DNA of 5,951 bases from Actinomycetes bacterium. GTDB lineage: Bacteria > Actinomycetota > Thermoleophilia > Solirubrobacterales > Solirubrobacteraceae. Positions 5,909 to 5,951 of the stretch are shown here, piece after piece. Both the position numbers and the translations under genes were made by a program. The notes beneath the pieces were generated by a model. The model worked only from the letters and a program-made list of their open reading frames with translations. It had not been told where the DNA came from and made no database searches. Within the stretch, counting starts at the first letter, position 1, and the number at the start of each line of letters is the position of its first letter. The stretch spans positions 1 through 5,951 of the forward strand of contig JAEYAL010000339.1 of assembly GCA_023404805.1 (NCBI GenBank), in the 5' to 3' direction.

Positions 5909-5948
5909 CCCCCCCCCCCCCACCCAGACCTGCGGCCCCCCCCCCCCC
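5909..5948. repeat. Poly-C runs at the right end
   Basis: Two runs of exactly 13 C (5909-5921 and 5936-5948) are separated by ACCCAGACCTGCGG. They follow the last gene with no recognisable terminator in between. Together with the G runs at the left end they look like contig-end artefacts or assembly-breaking homopolymers. Confidence 0.85.
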
Positions 5949-5951
5949 ATG

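Noticed and set aside
5922..5930. ACCCAGACC near the right end, the reverse complement of a piece of the 75-bp repeat
   Set aside because: Only nine bases match, with no extension on either side, and it lies among C runs that may be artefactual.

Overview
The window is high-GC DNA with three complete protein genes and no RNA gene, transposase or CRISPR array that I can see. The composition, the TANNNT-type -10 boxes placed 7-8 nt before two start codons, and the style of the exported proteins all suggest a high-GC actinomycete. The class Thermoleophilia (Solirubrobacter/Conexibacter relatives) is a plausible guess from the basic C-terminal beta domain of the first protein, but I cannot confirm it from the sequence alone. 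The window starts in G-homopolymer and ends in C-homopolymer, so it is probably a whole short contig that broke at these tracts.

Layout: (1) 1-60 is poly-G. (2) 74-113 is a strong hairpin, a likely terminator. (3) 123-1835, minus strand, encodes a secreted YVTN-type beta-propeller protein with a short collagen-like stretch; it starts at TTG behind a GGAG ribosome binding site. (4) 1836-2245 is a 410-bp divergent intergenic region rich in symmetry: a 24-bp palindrome, a 14-bp direct repeat with a nested hairpin, a 75-bp tandem repeat (two full copies plus one partial) whose copies each carry a 37-nt hairpin, and a 9-bp inverted repeat next to a -10 box. (5) 2246-3373, plus strand, encodes a cytoplasmic M20-family metallopeptidase/amidohydrolase with its metal ligands intact. 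(6) A 43-bp gap holds an 18-bp palindrome overlapping a TATATT -10 box. (7) 3417-5879, plus strand, encodes a secreted glycoside-hydrolase-like protein with six C-terminal repeats of about 45 residues. (8) 5880-5951 ends in two 13-C runs.

Functional picture: two exported proteins, one a surface propeller and one a probable carbohydrate-active enzyme with a repeat domain, flank a cytoplasmic amidohydrolase. I see no pathway that ties the three together. Each gene has its own promoter-like or translation signal and a nearby palindrome, which suggests separate transcription units rather than an operon. The most unusual element is the 75-bp tandem repeat in the divergent promoter region. Its 37-nt stem-loop is close to perfect in the last copy, and most of its imperfections are G-U wobbles on the plus strand.
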